A stretch of DNA of 64,000 bases from Schistocerca nitens (GCF_023898315.1 NC_064621.1:534895383-534959382); one strand, 5' to 3'; shown: positions 29,529 through 41,584, counted from the first letter of the stretch. Made by a program: numbers and translations. Notes: generated from the sequence alone by a model not told the origin.

Positions 29529-29982
29529 ATGGGACAAAGGGGGCCATAATATGACTGATTTTTTAAGGTGGGGTCGCTTCAGAGATATAAAGGTTAAACT
29601 TTTTTTTTTTAATGGGATGCTATATTTTGGTGCTTACTCTCTGACAGAGGCTATCGTGACGAATCCAATGATGTTTAACGGTAAGGTCTTTGTAGGTCAA
29701 CGAAGGTGGCATGATCGTCCATTTACAGAAGGTGTTCGAAGTGATGACCACTGGTATCGGCCGCGCGAGATTAGCCGAGCGGTCTGAGGCGCTGCAGTCA
29801 TGGACTGTGCGGCTGGTCCTGGCGGAGGTTCGAGTCCTCCCTCGGGCATGGGTGTGTGTGTTTGTCCTTACAATAATTTAGATTAAGAAGTGTGTAAGCT
29901 TAGGGACTGATGACCTTAGCTTATATCTCTGAAGCGACCCCACCTTAAAAAATCAGTCATATTATGGCCCCCTTTGTCCCAT
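29529..29982. other. Micro-inversion bounded by 62-bp inverted duplication
   Basis: 29529-29590 and 29921-29982 are perfect 62-bp inverted copies. Flipping the segment between them restores a complete SINE flanked by the 12-bp duplication 'accactggtatc' and, once that SINE is removed, restores an in-frame transposase C terminus (D-T-S-G-H-H-F-E-H-L-L-stop). The right copy of the 62-bp block belongs to the transposon 3' flank; the left one was created during the event, as expected for an inversion with staggered breaks. Confidence 0.88.
29759..29920 (+). mobile_element. SINE head, 5' part of a split copy
   Basis: Head 'gattagccgagcggtctgag' (A-box), B-box 'ggttcgagtcctccctcggg', then tail cut off after 'gatgaccttagc'. 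Its 3' end is at 29500-29528 in inverted orientation. Confidence 0.9.
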
Positions 29983-30149
29983 GCAACTTTTTTCACACAA
30001 ACTTTTCAGCTCGTATCATACTTTCGGAGTTATCCTTGGTGGCAATAGTTGGTGACTCAACTTGGATACATTGTAAACAGGCCGGTGCTGTCACACTTCA
30101 CTGTCGTACTCTGGAAATTACCTTTACATCTGTTGATTTTGTCCGGGCG

Positions 30150-30560
30150 AAATGTTGAGTTTTAACTGCAAGCAAGTCTTCTAACCAGTCGGAAATCTGG
30201 CTGGATACTCGGTAAGGTTTCTTTTTCCCACTGGACGGCTCCGTGGGACGGGGTCAAATGCCTTTCCAAAGTCAAGGAACATGGCATCAACCTGAGCGCC
30301 CTTGTCTAGAGCGCTGTGGATCTCATGGAGAAACAGATCGAGCTGAGTATCGCAAGATCTGTGTTCGCGGAATCCATATTGATTTTAAAGGTGACATTTG
30401 TTCTCCAAACAGGTCATAATGCGAGACATAAGACATGTTCCGTAATTCTCGAACAATACTGACGTTATCGATATAACCCTATAATTATGAGCATCTGTTC
30501 GACGATCCTCCTCCAAAACGCGAATGAACTACGTTTCTTTTAGGTAACAGCTGGTATTCT
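30150..30560 (-). pseudogene. Non-LTR reverse-transcriptase fragment
   Basis: Minus-strand pieces in different frames: near 30260-30290 M-F-L-D-F-G-K-A-F-D-P-V-P (block A-like), then G-K-K-K-P-Y-R-V-S-S-Q-I-S-D-W-L-E-D-L-L. Typical of a decayed LINE reverse transcriptase palm. Confidence 0.6.
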
Positions 30561-30643
30561 TCGTTGGTCCAGGGACCTACTGCAAACTGTTGCTAGACGG
30601 ATTCTCAAGGTATTTTATCCAGTCCAATGACTAATTTTCTGTC

Positions 30644-31630
<987 letters not shown>

Positions 31631-31632
31631 TA

Positions 31633-31846
31633 ACTAAAAATGGCTCTGAGCACTATGGGACTCAACTGCTGTGGTCATAAGTCCCCTAGAACTTAGAACT
31701 ACTTAAACCTAACTAACCTAAGGACAGCACACAACACCCAGCCATCACGAGGCAGAGAAAATTCCTGACTCCGCCGGGAATCGAACCCGGGAACCCGGGC
31801 GTGGGAAGCGAGAACGCTACCGCACGACCACGAGATGCGAGCTCCA
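31633..31846 (-). mobile_element. tRNA-derived SINE, alternative head, shared tail
   Basis: Minus copy of the type at 29104-29321: head with 'gggttcgattccc' B-box and 'gattcccggcgg', then 'aattttctctgcc', then the main-family tail. Confidence 0.9.
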
Positions 31847-31925
31847 TTAACTAATGCGTTATACAATCGTATTATCTGATGTTCCCTCTTCTGTCCACTT
31901 CAGAGTGGGTTGTGGACTGCGGACG

Positions 31926-31972
31926 TACATAATACCTGATGATAGCATAATAAGTCGAAAACCGGTCCTTAA
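31926..31972 (+). ncRNA. Hammerhead-like motif, degenerate
   Basis: CTGATGA at 31936-31942, one extra T, a weak stem II, then GAAAA (one A too many), CCGG, TC. The layout is that of Penelope-type hammerheads, but stem II pairs poorly and the core has an insertion. Confidence 0.25.
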
Positions 31973-32073
31973 ATAACAAGTTGTGGAAAAATTTGTTTTG
32001 GGAAATTCTAGTTACAGAGAACAATTTACGGTATCAGAAATGAGATACAATAATTATATTTGTTGTTAATTGA

Positions 32074-32291
32074 GTTCAAAAATGGCTCTGAGCACTATGG
32101 GACAATTTCTGAGGTCATCAGTCCCCTAGAACTTAGAACTACTTAAATCTAACAAACCTAAGGACATCACACACATCCATGCCCGAGGCAAGATTCGAAC
32201 CTGCGACCGTAGCGGTCGCGCCGTTCCAGACTGTAGCGGTCGCGCGGCTCCCGACTGCAGCGCTTAGAACCGTTCGGCCACCCCGGCCGGC
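32074..32291 (-). mobile_element. tRNA-derived SINE (main family) with head duplication
   Basis: Minus copy. 'actgtagcggtcgcgc' and a near copy are tandemly duplicated inside the head (32206-32246), lengthening it by about 24 bp. Confidence 0.9.
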
Positions 32292-32743
32292 TGTTAGTGT
32301 GATTTGCATGGGAGACTTGATATTTGACGACTCTTTCGCTATACGTACACTCAATGTCTTCAGTGAAATTAAGAGTTTAACATTACTACAGAAATGAGCC
32401 AGGTCAGACGCATGTATTCAATAAGTATATTTTACATGGTAAGGTAAGGTCTCGTTTCGATACAGAGAGCCATGCATCATTTTTAAAGTGCGCCGCTATA
32501 GGATTCAAGCGTGCCAGAAATTAAGTTGGGAGTAACGCAGTTCTTGTCAGTTTTCCACAACCAGTGATTTTTCGCCCCCACGTCACACTTTTATTTGCAT
32601 TTCCGCAAATAATGACACTTCTGTTCCGACGCTAAGAATCAGCACCAGCTGCTGCGGCAGAAGTGAAAAATATGACACAAAAGAAAGGGGGTACAGAGGT
32701 TGCATCTACCGGTCTGGACGGCAGAGTATGCATGGCCAATAAT

Positions 32744-32760
32744 CCCCCCCCCCCCCCTGT

Positions 32761-32817
<57 letters not shown>
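32744..32817. repeat. Poly-C and (CT)n tract
   Basis: Two C runs (32744-32757, 32761-32770) followed by (CT)n to 32817. On + this is a nearly pure 70-nt pyrimidine tract. Confidence 0.95.
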
Positions 32818-32819
<2 letters not shown>

Positions 32820-33764
32820 CACTCACACACACGCACTGCTCAATGACAGCTAACCAGGCTTACAACTAACCTAGCACACGGAAAACAATTACTTAATTTT
32901 GATGAAATTACTACTGCTGGTTGCCGTCTCCCTCTGCTACTTTAAATTGCAAGAGATGCGTTATGCCTCAATGGTTTACTGTTAAAATTCGGAGAACGCA
33001 GATTTCTTGAAAAGCCAACAAATATATTGCTATACCCTACTTATATCTCAAGAACAGACCATGAAATTTAAGATATTGGAGTTCCACTGAGGTTTTGTAA
33101 CAATTGTCCTTCCTGGGAACCACTTTGACTAGAACAAGAAAGAGGGAAAACCACAGCAGTAGAGAAGGTATCCTTCACCTCACACACTTAAGGTGCTTGC
33201 AAACTACAGGGTGCCTGGGCTAGAGGTATACAAAAACATTTGTTTATATTTTAATATCTGTTAAGGTTTACAACTTTACTTGTATGCAGGAGCTGGTATT
33301 CCACTTCGACATGTTCACAAGAATGATACGTGTTGTGTGCTCTACTGCAGTGTAGAGCCGATGTCCCAAATCCACCAGATCTCGAACTTGTGTGCTGTAA
33401 ACAATTTCCTCGATAAACCCCTAGGCACCGAAATCCAGCAGAGTCAGTTGGGGAAACCGAGGGGACAGCAACGGGAATCCCTATTCCGATCAGGAAACGT
33501 TGTGGTGTAATATGCTGACATCTGTGGTATCGTAGATCGGTATTACCCTCACAGGCGTTTCACAGTTGGCAACGGAAACGCACGTTTCCGACAGACGCCA
33601 TCAGCGGTCCCGTGTGCACGCGGCGGATCCAATGATGCGAGCCCGCGGTGCCACGCCTTCAGCCGCTCTGACTACAAACGCCCTCTGCCGCTGGGATATA
33701 GGATGGCCGGCGGCAGCTACACGGCCATCTCCATCGCAGTCTTCAGTCTTAGTCAGCCTTCGAC
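32818..33764. other. Unannotated stretch
   Basis: No gene recognised. 33545-33720 is GC-richer. Confidence 0.35.
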
Positions 33765-33776
33765 AGTTCGCTCGTG

Positions 33777-34005
33777 TCCGCCCCCGGTAGCTGAGTGGTC
33801 AGCGCGACGGACTGTCGATCCTAAGGGCCCGGGTTCGATTCCCGGCTGGGTCGGAGATTTTCTCCGCTCAGGGATTGGGTGTTGTGTTGTCCTAATCATC
33901 ATCATTTCATCCCCATCGACGCGCAAGTCGCCGACGTGGCGTCAAATCGAAAGACTTGCACCAGGCGAGCGGTCACCCGACGGGAGGCCCTCGTCACACG
34001 CCATT
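33777..34005 (+). mobile_element. tRNA-derived SINE (GATTTTCTCYGC family variant)
   Basis: Head 'cggtagctgagtggtcagcg' (A-box), B-box 'gggttcgattccc', then 'gattttctccgc' and 'gtcgccgacgtggcgtcaaa' in the body. A 12-bp duplication 'agttcgctcgtg' flanks it (33765-33776, 34006-34017). Confidence 0.92.
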
Positions 34006-34078
34006 AGTTCGCTCGTGCATCAGTAGCGTGTGCACGTCTCCATGCCAGTGGGGTGTCTGTCTGATGGAAAACGCTGTC

Positions 34079-34098
34079 GGGGGGGGGGGGGGGGGGGG
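34079..34098. repeat. Poly-G run
   Basis: Twenty consecutive G bases. Confidence 0.95.
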
Positions 34099-34149
34099 TC
34101 ATCCGTGGAACTGCACAGCTCGCCAACACGTCGATACAGGTCTGCCCTG

Positions 34150-34800
34150 TCACTGTAGGCTCCGCAAGAAAAATGAACCAATCACACCTTGTTTATGTAA
34201 GCCCAACAACACATTAACTTTTGGTATGTCCCTTTCGTACTCAATTCCCCTGGAGTCTCACTTCCCAACACTCAACAGTTACGTCGGTTAACTTTGCCAC
34301 AGACTCGGAAGGTAGATTCATCACTGAACAGCTCTGCATTGAGGTACACACTGTTTTCGTCTACACGATGAAACATTTCAACAACAAAATCGCTCCTCAT
34401 GCTTATTGTGATGCAAAAGTTGGACTTTGTAAGCACGCAACCAGAGTCGTCAGAGCACAATCTCGTGCACCGGCGAACGGCTAGTTCCCTTGTGTTTGTT
34501 CAATGGCCTTACAGCGAGTGCTTGACACACACCTTCCACGGTCTTCATATTCCCGTGTGTTTTAAAATGTTTTCCAGCATATTGAAATCGAACTTCCTGT
34601 ATCTCGAAGAGTTCTGTCCCACTAATCAATGGATTTACTTGTGGCAGGATAAACGTTCCCTTCTCTTCTTGGACACCGCTGAACATGTGTTGCATATTTT
34701 AACTCAGCCAACCATAGAACACACCTTTCATTGCGGCGTCCACATTTTGACTGTCAAAAGTACGTCTCATAGAGTATCGTACATATATCTATGGAGTGAG
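34150..34800 (-). pseudogene. Transposase remnant (Tc1/mariner superfamily)
   Basis: Minus-strand reading contains L-F-S-D-E-S-T-F-R-V-C-G-K-V-N-R-R-N-C (first Asp region), preceded by disconnected frames (34450-34695). The second and third catalytic blocks are not seen. It resembles the group with S-D-E-A-S/T-F-T-N-S-G-N-V-N-R motifs at 40300-41584. Confidence 0.6.
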
Positions 34801-35265
34801 CATAGCCTGCTGTGCATGTCCTCAACATCAAACCGACCTAGTCTTATGATTTTGGAACAAAGCTGTTTATCTACAATTTGCGGTAATAGTAAAACTTGAA
34901 GATAACACCTATTCGTCTCGTTTTTTACGGACGTTTACGCACGTTTGAGCTTCAGTAACTACTTCGGTGCAGTATTGTCGTCGCTGCGAATGTAAAGAGA
35001 AGTATGTTAGAGGAGGACTAGGTACTTGTCATAGATACGTATAACAAACGTACGCCTGTAAATGTCATACTGATAAGAGGCACTTTATATGTTGACAAAT
35101 ATCGAGACGCAGTATTACAAGATCTTGCATTGCAGACATAATATCTGCGATTTTATGGCCATATGTGTACGACAAAAGTGCCACATAAATTTGCAAGTGT
35201 GTGTGAGTAAACTGCTAGTCAGTGTATATATACCGGTGCTATGTTCATACGCAGATAAGATTTAT

Positions 35266-36601
35266 ACGAGGGCGGTTCAGAAAGTAACCTCCGATTGGTC
35301 ACAGTGCGGGTTGTGGGGGGAGTAGCGACGCCATCTGTGCGTTCACGCACTCAACAGGTCAGTCGGCATCAAGCCGTGGTCGAGTGAACGTCGTACCTGC
35401 GCTAGTTTAGTTTTTGTGGCAGTTTGAAATGTGTGCTGCAATAGAAAACCCCGCCAAATGTGAAGTGCGTGCTGTCATAAGGTTTTTTACAGCCAAAGGA
35501 TATTCTGCAGCAGCTATTCATCGTGAGCTTTGTGCCGTGTACGGACCAAGAGTTATGAGTGAAGGAGTTGTCCGTGAATGGGTACGTTTATTTAAAAGTG
35601 GACGAGAAAACGTTCATGATGAAGAGAGGAGTGGTAGACCATCATTGGTGACTGACGAACTCGTTCAGACAGTTGATGCAAAAGTTCGTGAAAATCGACG
35701 TTTCTCAATGTCAGAGTTGTCTACTGGTTTTCCACAGATTTCTAAGACTCTCTTGTACGAGATAGTGACAGCAAGATTGGGTTACCGTAAGTTCTGTGCA
35801 TGATGGGTGCCCAAAATTCTTACCGACCACCACAAAACTCAAAGAATGGCCTCTGCATTAGACTTCCTGTCACGTTATGAGGACGAAGGAGAACCATTGT
35901 TAAACAGAATCGTGACCGGTGACGAAACCTGGATTAAGTACGTGAACCCTGAGACAAAAGAACAATCAAAGATGTGGGCACATTCAAATTCGCCTACCAA
36001 ACCAAGAAAAGCCTCGCAAGATTTTTCTGCCAGAAAACTGATGGCAACGGTGTTTTGGGATGCCAAAGGGGTGTTGTTGGTTGAATTCATGGAACGTGGT
36101 ACGACCATTAATCAAGACGTGTACTGTGAAACAATAAAAAAGTTACGACGGGCTATACAGAACAAACGCCGTGGTATGCTGACTTCCGGTATCGTTTTTT
36201 TGCACGATAACGCCCGTCCTCACTCTGCTCGCAGAACAACGGCCCTTCTTGAGTCCTTCAAGTGGGACGTTATCAACCATCCACCTTACAGCCCAGACCT
36301 GGCGCCAAGTGATTATCACCTCTTCATGCATTTGAAGAAATGGCTCGGGTCACAGCGGTTTGATGACGACGAAGAGCTCAAAGATGCGGTCACAGGCTGG
36401 CTCCAGGCACAAGCGGGTGATTTTTATGCAGAAGGAATTTCAAAGCTTGTGAAGAGATACGATAAGTGCCTCAATCGCTATGGAGACTATGTAGAAAAAT
36501 AGTGCAAAGATGTAGTTGTAAGATGTATATTTTAAATTTTTTTATTTAACTTGGTGTATTTTTTTTAAATCAACCGGAGGTTACTTTCTGAACGGCCCTC
36601 G
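35266..36601 (+). mobile_element. Mariner transposon, near-intact
   Basis: 1336 bp, TA on both sides (35264-35265, 36602-36603). TIRs begin 'cgagggcggttcagaaagta' and 'cgagggccgttcagaaagta', about 28 bp with one mismatch. Contains one transposase with a single stop. Confidence 0.95.
35429..36502 (+). pseudogene. Mariner transposase with one in-frame TGA
   Basis: A single frame of about 357 codons from ATG 35429 (M-C-A-A-I-E-N) to the TAG at 36502, interrupted only by TGA at 35801-35803, most simply a CGA-to-TGA CpG transition directly before W-V-P-K-I-L-T. Landmarks: N-terminal helix-turn-helix domain, S-G-R-P-S, then T-G-D-E-T-W (Asp 1), F-L-H-D-N-A-R-P-H (Asp 2) and Y-S-P-D-L-A-P-S-D-Y-H-L-F (Asp 3), with 34 residues between the last two. 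All catalytic residues are present. A different mariner lineage from the one at 19399. Confidence 0.94.
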
Positions 36602-36603
36602 TA

Positions 36604-37150
36604 CATCACAGTCTGATTAATTTACTCCAATTTATGCAGGTTCTCGAACTCTATTGTGTAACTAATTATTTCTGCATGAGACAGTTTCCTATAAATTGCC
36701 ATTCTAACGAAATTAATTACAACAGACATTCGACAATATGGATAAATGCAACAGAAAACGGACAAAAAATTGTTGGCTGTCACTTCTTATCGCGTAACCG
36801 AAAAAACGTAAATAAATTTGAATCTGAGTTACGATACTTTGGCGAAAAAGTACAATACTACAGCTTTAAGCCAATTTCACTCGCTGATATATTGTTAACA
36901 TGTGTGTAAAACGCGTGTACAAAATTTCATGGTAGTTATGGAGGTGATCCATCTGCAGCAGCGAAGTAATAACACTCCAAATACACTAAGCGCTACACTG
37001 GCTAAAATGCGCCGTCCCAAAACCACGTGACGAGTTGCAGGACATGTTGCGGGCATGCGAGCAGAATTCTTGTTCTGCGCATTCTAATGCTCACTAAACA
37101 AATATTTATTAGAAAATAAACAATTTTTTCAGCCTTCAGTTGCAAGGTAA
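36604..37150. other. AT-rich stretch, nothing recognised
   Basis: Between the mariner and a hammerhead-like motif. Possibly part of a Penelope-like remnant, but no reverse transcriptase is readable. Confidence 0.35.
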
Positions 37151-37151
37151 T

Positions 37152-37210
37152 TTTTACTCGTTTACCTAGGTTTCGATTACAGTAATGGAATCTTCTTCAG
37201 AACAAAAAAT
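37152..37210 (-). ncRNA. Hammerhead-ribozyme-like motif, core intact
   Basis: Read on minus: stem I 5' strand TTTGTT, CTGAAGA (37194-37200), one extra A, stem II GATT...AATC, GAAA (37171-37174), stem III CC-TA-GG (37165-37170), cleavage-site TA, stem I 3' strand AACGAG. Stem I pairs over about six positions including two G-U pairs. The same overall layout as the motifs at 62213 and 54483. Confidence 0.55.
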
Positions 37211-37453
37211 TAAATTATTTTGAGAGCCAAACACTGTCTCCATGGTACGCATCTCTGCCGAACACTAAACATTTGTGCGCATGCGACAGATGATTCAGCG
37301 CTGTTCATGAAATGGTGTGCATCACATCCTGGAGAGAGGAGTACATTTACCCAACAACACAAAATGTCGACTTATTTCGTTATAAGCATTTGTTTGTGTA
37401 TACGTTTAGCCTGTACACCCTGGATAAACGTAGCTGCGATTACGTCACATGTA

Positions 37454-38770
37454 ACAGGGTCAATCCAAAAGAAATGCACACTATTTTTCTAAAAATACAG
37501 TTTTCATTCTGCATGTGTGAAAGTTTTACAGTGTGTAGATACATCCTTCCCGCTTGTTTTCAAACTTAGTTCAACCTGTTTCCGCGAGTGGAGCAGTGAC
37601 AGCATGTCTTCAAGATGGCTGCTACACTTTTCATCAGAAGCAAGTGCTGTCATAGAATTCCTGTGCCGTGAAAACGAGACAGTTGGAAACATCCACAAGA
37701 GATTGAAAAAGGTGTATGGAGATGCTGCTGTCAATGGCGGTACAGTTAGTTGGTGGGCAAGCAGGTTACGTGATGAAAGCGGGCACGACAATATTGAGGA
37801 TTGTCCTCGCAGCGGCAGGCCTCGTACTGCACACACTCCAGACAATGTGCAGAGAGTTAACGAACTACTGACTACTGACAGACGCATCACAGTGAACGAA
37901 CTGTCACGCTAATTTGGGATAGGGGAAGGAAGTGTTTGCAGAATACTGAAAGTGTTGGTGTTAAAAACAGTTTGTGCCAGGTGGGTTCCCAGGACGTTGA
38001 CAGTGGCTCACAAAGAAACGAGAAAGACAGTATGCAGCGAACTTTTGGAACAGTACGAGGATGTTGGAGATGAATTTCTTGGAAGAATTGTGACAGGTGA
38101 TGAAACATGGCTCCGTCATTTTTCAGCAGAGACGAAGAGGCAATCAATGGAGTGGTATCATGCAAATTCACCCAAGAAAAAAAAATCAAAACCACACCTT
38201 CTGCTGGAAAAGTTATGGCTACGGTGTTTTTCGATTCCGAAGCACTCTTGCTTGTGGACATTATGCCGAGTGGAACCACCATAAATTTTGATGCGTATGT
38301 GACGACACTGAAGAACCTTCAAGCTCGACTGAGTCGTGTTCGATCACATCGGCAAACGCAGGATGTTTTGCTGTTGCACCACAATGCACGGCCACATATC
38401 AGTCAAAAAACCATGGAAGCGATGACAAAACTCGGACAACACAACCACCCGCCTTACAGTCCTGACCTGGCTCCATGTGACTATCATCTCCTTGGGAAAC
38501 TGAAGAGTGGAACAAGGTTTGAAGATTATGACTCCCTTGTGCACGCTGCCAAACAGTGGCTCCAGCAGGTTGATCCAGAATTTTACTGTGCGGGTATACA
38601 GGCGCTGGTTCGAAGATGGCGTAAGGCAGTTGAGAGGGACGGAAATTATGTTGAGAAATGAAAATATTGTTCCTGAAGGATGTATCTACACACTGTAAAA
38701 CTTTCGAACATGTAGAATAGAAGATGGATTTAAAAAAAAATAGTGTGCATTCGTTTTGGAGTGACCCTCG
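37454..38770 (+). mobile_element. Mariner transposon, inactivated
   Basis: 1317 bp with TA ends (37452-37453, 38771-38772). TIRs 'agggtcaatccaaaagaaat' and 'gagggtcactccaaaacgaa' agree with a few mismatches. Same family as the truncated piece at 27912-28535. Confidence 0.93.
37604..38661 (+). pseudogene. Mariner transposase pseudogene with Asp-to-His change
   Basis: N-terminal part 37604-37912 (I-E-F-L-C-R-E-N-E-T...G-R-P-R-T-A-H) ends at a TAA. The middle part (37952-38160, W-V-P-R-T-L-T...V-T-G-D-E-T-W) and the C-terminal part (38161-38661) are in different frames. The second catalytic Asp is His: L-L-L-H-H-N-A-R-P-H instead of H-D-N. Third Asp intact (A-P-C-D-Y-H-L-L). Frameshifts and the active-site change both make it dead. 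Confidence 0.9.
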
Positions 38771-38849
38771 TAGCACAACGAGGACAGTATTTCACTGGTG
38801 TCAGCTACATCTCTGAGCAGACCGTGAAGCTCTCCACTCTGCCAGAGAG

Positions 38850-39125
38850 CGCAGACCTGATCAGCGGAAACCGGCGCGGTCACACGCATTACCGTAGTTA
38901 CGGGCGTCGGTGAGCAGTCGCAGTCGGTGCCGCGTTATTTCCATGCGGCGGCCACTCAAAGCGACGGCGGAAGGTCAGCGTTACTGGGTCACCTCACTGC
39001 GGTGCGGCCCGCTGCCGCGTGGCACAGCCCAGGGCGATAATCACACTCGCACTGCGTGACCGACACGGCTGACAGCTCCAACTCGGTGCGAACTGTCCGC
39101 GGTGGCAGCCGCAGCAGCCGGTTTG
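38850..39125. other. CpG-dense GC-rich segment
   Basis: About 275 bp that is strikingly GC- and CpG-rich against AT-rich flanks, with no ORF or repeat recognised. Could be a promoter-associated CpG-rich region or an unrecognised repeat. No TATA box or gene next to it. Confidence 0.3.
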
Positions 39126-39387
39126 CATAATTGTATGTTAGTCGCCCGTGCCACGTCCAGTTCCACAACTTGACCTGTTCGTATTGCTTAATGTTCAGGG
39201 GGAGGAGGGAGGGGAGGGACGGTTCGAGAGAGGGAGATCAGCCACATTCGGATCGAATCCCTGCGACGACTGAAGGGGTAGACCAGCGCGACGTTCAATT
39301 TTGGAACCGATATTCGTGATTTCTTCCTATAAAATAACAAAAAAAAAATTACAAAACTAAGCCACACAGCAATTACAGACACTGGCT

Positions 39388-39650
39388 GAGAGTCGGCATT
39401 GATTTAAATCATGGGGAAAACACTAAAATTTGTGCCGGTCCGGGATTCGAACTCGGTTCTCCTGCTTACTAGGCAGATTCTCGGGTCACAAGTTGTCCGG
39501 ACAAGTGATCATTGCAGCTGCACGGTCAACCCTAGCACGCCAACTTACCCACACACTACTAATGTAGTGCTCCTTGCCCAGTGTCCTCATTACTGGCGGC
39601 ATTTCGCCGATTCCCGTAAGAGAGCCTGGTGTGCATGTGCACACCAAATA
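39388..39650 (-). mobile_element. tRNA-derived SINE (GGCACAAATTTTAG family)
   Basis: Minus copy: 'gagttcgaatcccgga' B-box near 39444 and body containing 'acaacttgtgacccgagaat'. Boundaries are approximate. Confidence 0.6.
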
Positions 39651-39774
39651 TACAGGGTGGTCCATTGATCGTGACCGGGCAGAATATCTCACGAAATAAG
39701 CGTCAAACGAAAAAACTACAAAGAACGAAACTTATCTAGCTTGAAGGGGGAAACCAGATGGCGCTATGGTTGGC

Positions 39775-39950
39775 TCAAATGGCTCTGAGCACTATGGGAC
39801 TTAAATACTGAGGTCATCAGTCCCCTAGAACTTAGCACTACTTAAACCTAACTAACCTAAGGACATCACACACATCATTGCCCGAAGCAGGATTCGAACC
39901 TGCGACCGTAGCGGTCTCGCGGTTCCAGACTGTAGCGCCTAGAACCGCAC
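39775..39950 (-). mobile_element. tRNA-derived SINE (main family)
   Basis: Flanked by the 15-bp duplication 'ggcgctatggttggc' (39760-39774, 39951-39965). Inserted into the left TIR of the DD41D-type element; the uninterrupted target survives in the right TIR. Confidence 0.96.
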
Positions 39951-40299
39951 GGCGCTATGGTTGGCCCGCTAGATGGTGCTGCCATAGGTCAAACGGTTAT
40001 CAACTAACTTTTTTAAATTGGTACCCCCATTTTTTATTACATATTCGTGTAGTACGTAGAGAAATATGTTTTAGTTGGACCACTTTTTTCGCTTTGTGAT
40101 AGGTGCCGCTATAATGGTCACAAACATATGGCTCACAATTTTGGATAACGGTTCGTAACATGCAGGTTTTTTAAATTAAAATACAGAACGTAGGTACGTT
40201 TGAACATTTTATTTCGGTTGTTCCAATGTGATACATGTACCTTTGTGAACTTATCATTTCTGAGAACGCATGCTATTACATCGTGATTACCTCTAAATA

Positions 40300-41584
40300 C
40301 CACATTAATGCAATAAATTCTCAAAATGGGTTCAAATGGCTCTGAGCACTATGGGACTTAACTGCTGAGGTCATCAGTCCCCTAGAACTTAGAACTACTT
40401 AAACCTAACTAACCTAAGGACATCACACACATCCATGCCCCAGGCAGGATTCGAACCTGCGACCGCAGCGGTCACGCGGTTCCAGACTGTAGCGCCTAGA
40501 ACCGCTCGGCCACTCCGGCCGGCAATAAATTCTCAAAATGATGTCCGTCGAACTCAATGCATTTGGCAATACGTGTAACGACATTCCTCTCAACAGCGAG
40601 TAGTTCGCCTTCCGTAATGTTCCCACATGCATTGACAATGCGCTGACGCATGTTGTCAGGCGTTGTCGGTGGATCACCATACCAAATATCCTTCAACTTA
40701 CCCACAGAAAGAAATCCGGGGACGTCAGATCCGGCGAACGTGCGGGCCATGGTATGGTGCATCGACGACCAATCCACCTGTCATGTAATGTGGTATTCAA
40801 TACCGCTTCAACCGCACGCGAGCTATGTGCCGAACATACATCATGTTGGAAGTACATCGCCATTCTGTCATGCAGTGAAACATCTTGTAGTAACATCGGT
40901 AGAACATTACGTAGGAAATCAGCATACATTGCACCATTTACATTGCCATCGATAAAATGGGGGCCAATTATCCTTCCTCCCATAATGCCGCACCATACAT
41001 TAACCCGCCAAGGCCACTGATGTTCCACTTGTCGCAGCCATCGTGGATTTTCCGTTGCCCAATAGTGAATATTATGCCGGTTTACGTTTCCGCTGTTGGT
41101 GAATGACGCTTCGTCGCTAAATAGAACGCGTGCAAAAAATCTGTCATCATCCCGTAATTTCTCTTGCGCCCAGTTGCAGAACTAAACACTACGTTCAAAG
41201 TTGTCGCCATGCACTTTCTGGTGCATACAAATATGGTACGGGTGCAATCGATGTTGATGTAGCATTCTCAACACTGACGTTTTAGAGATTCCCCGTTTCT
41301 CGAGCAATTTGTCTGCTACTGATTTGCGGATTAGCCGCAACAGCAGCTAAAACACCTACTTTGGCACCATCATTTGTTGCAGGTCGTGGTTGACGTTTCA
41401 CATGTGGCTGAACACTTCCTGTTTCCTTAAATAACGTAACTATCCGGCGAACGGTCCGGACACTTGGACGATGTCGTCCAGGATACCGGGCAGCATACAT
41501 AGCACACGCCCGTTGGGCGTTTTGATCACAATAGCCATACATTAACACGATATCGACCTTTTGCGCAATTGGTAAACGGTCCAT
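40300..41584 (-). pseudogene. DD41D-type transposase pseudogene
   Basis: N terminus M-D-R-L-P-I-A-Q-K-V-D-I-V at 41584, with R-P-S-V-R-T-V-R-R-I-V (helix-turn-helix), then a frameshift near 41290. Continues with L-F-S-D-E-A-S-F-T-N-S-G-N-V-N-R (Asp 1), Y-F-Q-H-D-V-C-S-A-H (Asp 2), S-P-D-L-T-S-P-D-F-F-L-W (Asp 3), and C-terminal H-H-F-E-N-L-L, where a SINE inserted two codons before the original stop. I count 41 residues between the second and third Asp. Frameshifts (near 41290, 41030 and 40700) make it inactive. Confidence 0.86.
40329..40522 (-). mobile_element. tRNA-derived SINE (main family)
   Basis: Flanked by a perfect 18-bp duplication 'caataaattctcaaaatg' (40311-40328, 40523-40540). 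Inserted at the very C terminus of the transposase. The well-preserved duplication suggests a recent insertion. Confidence 0.97.
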
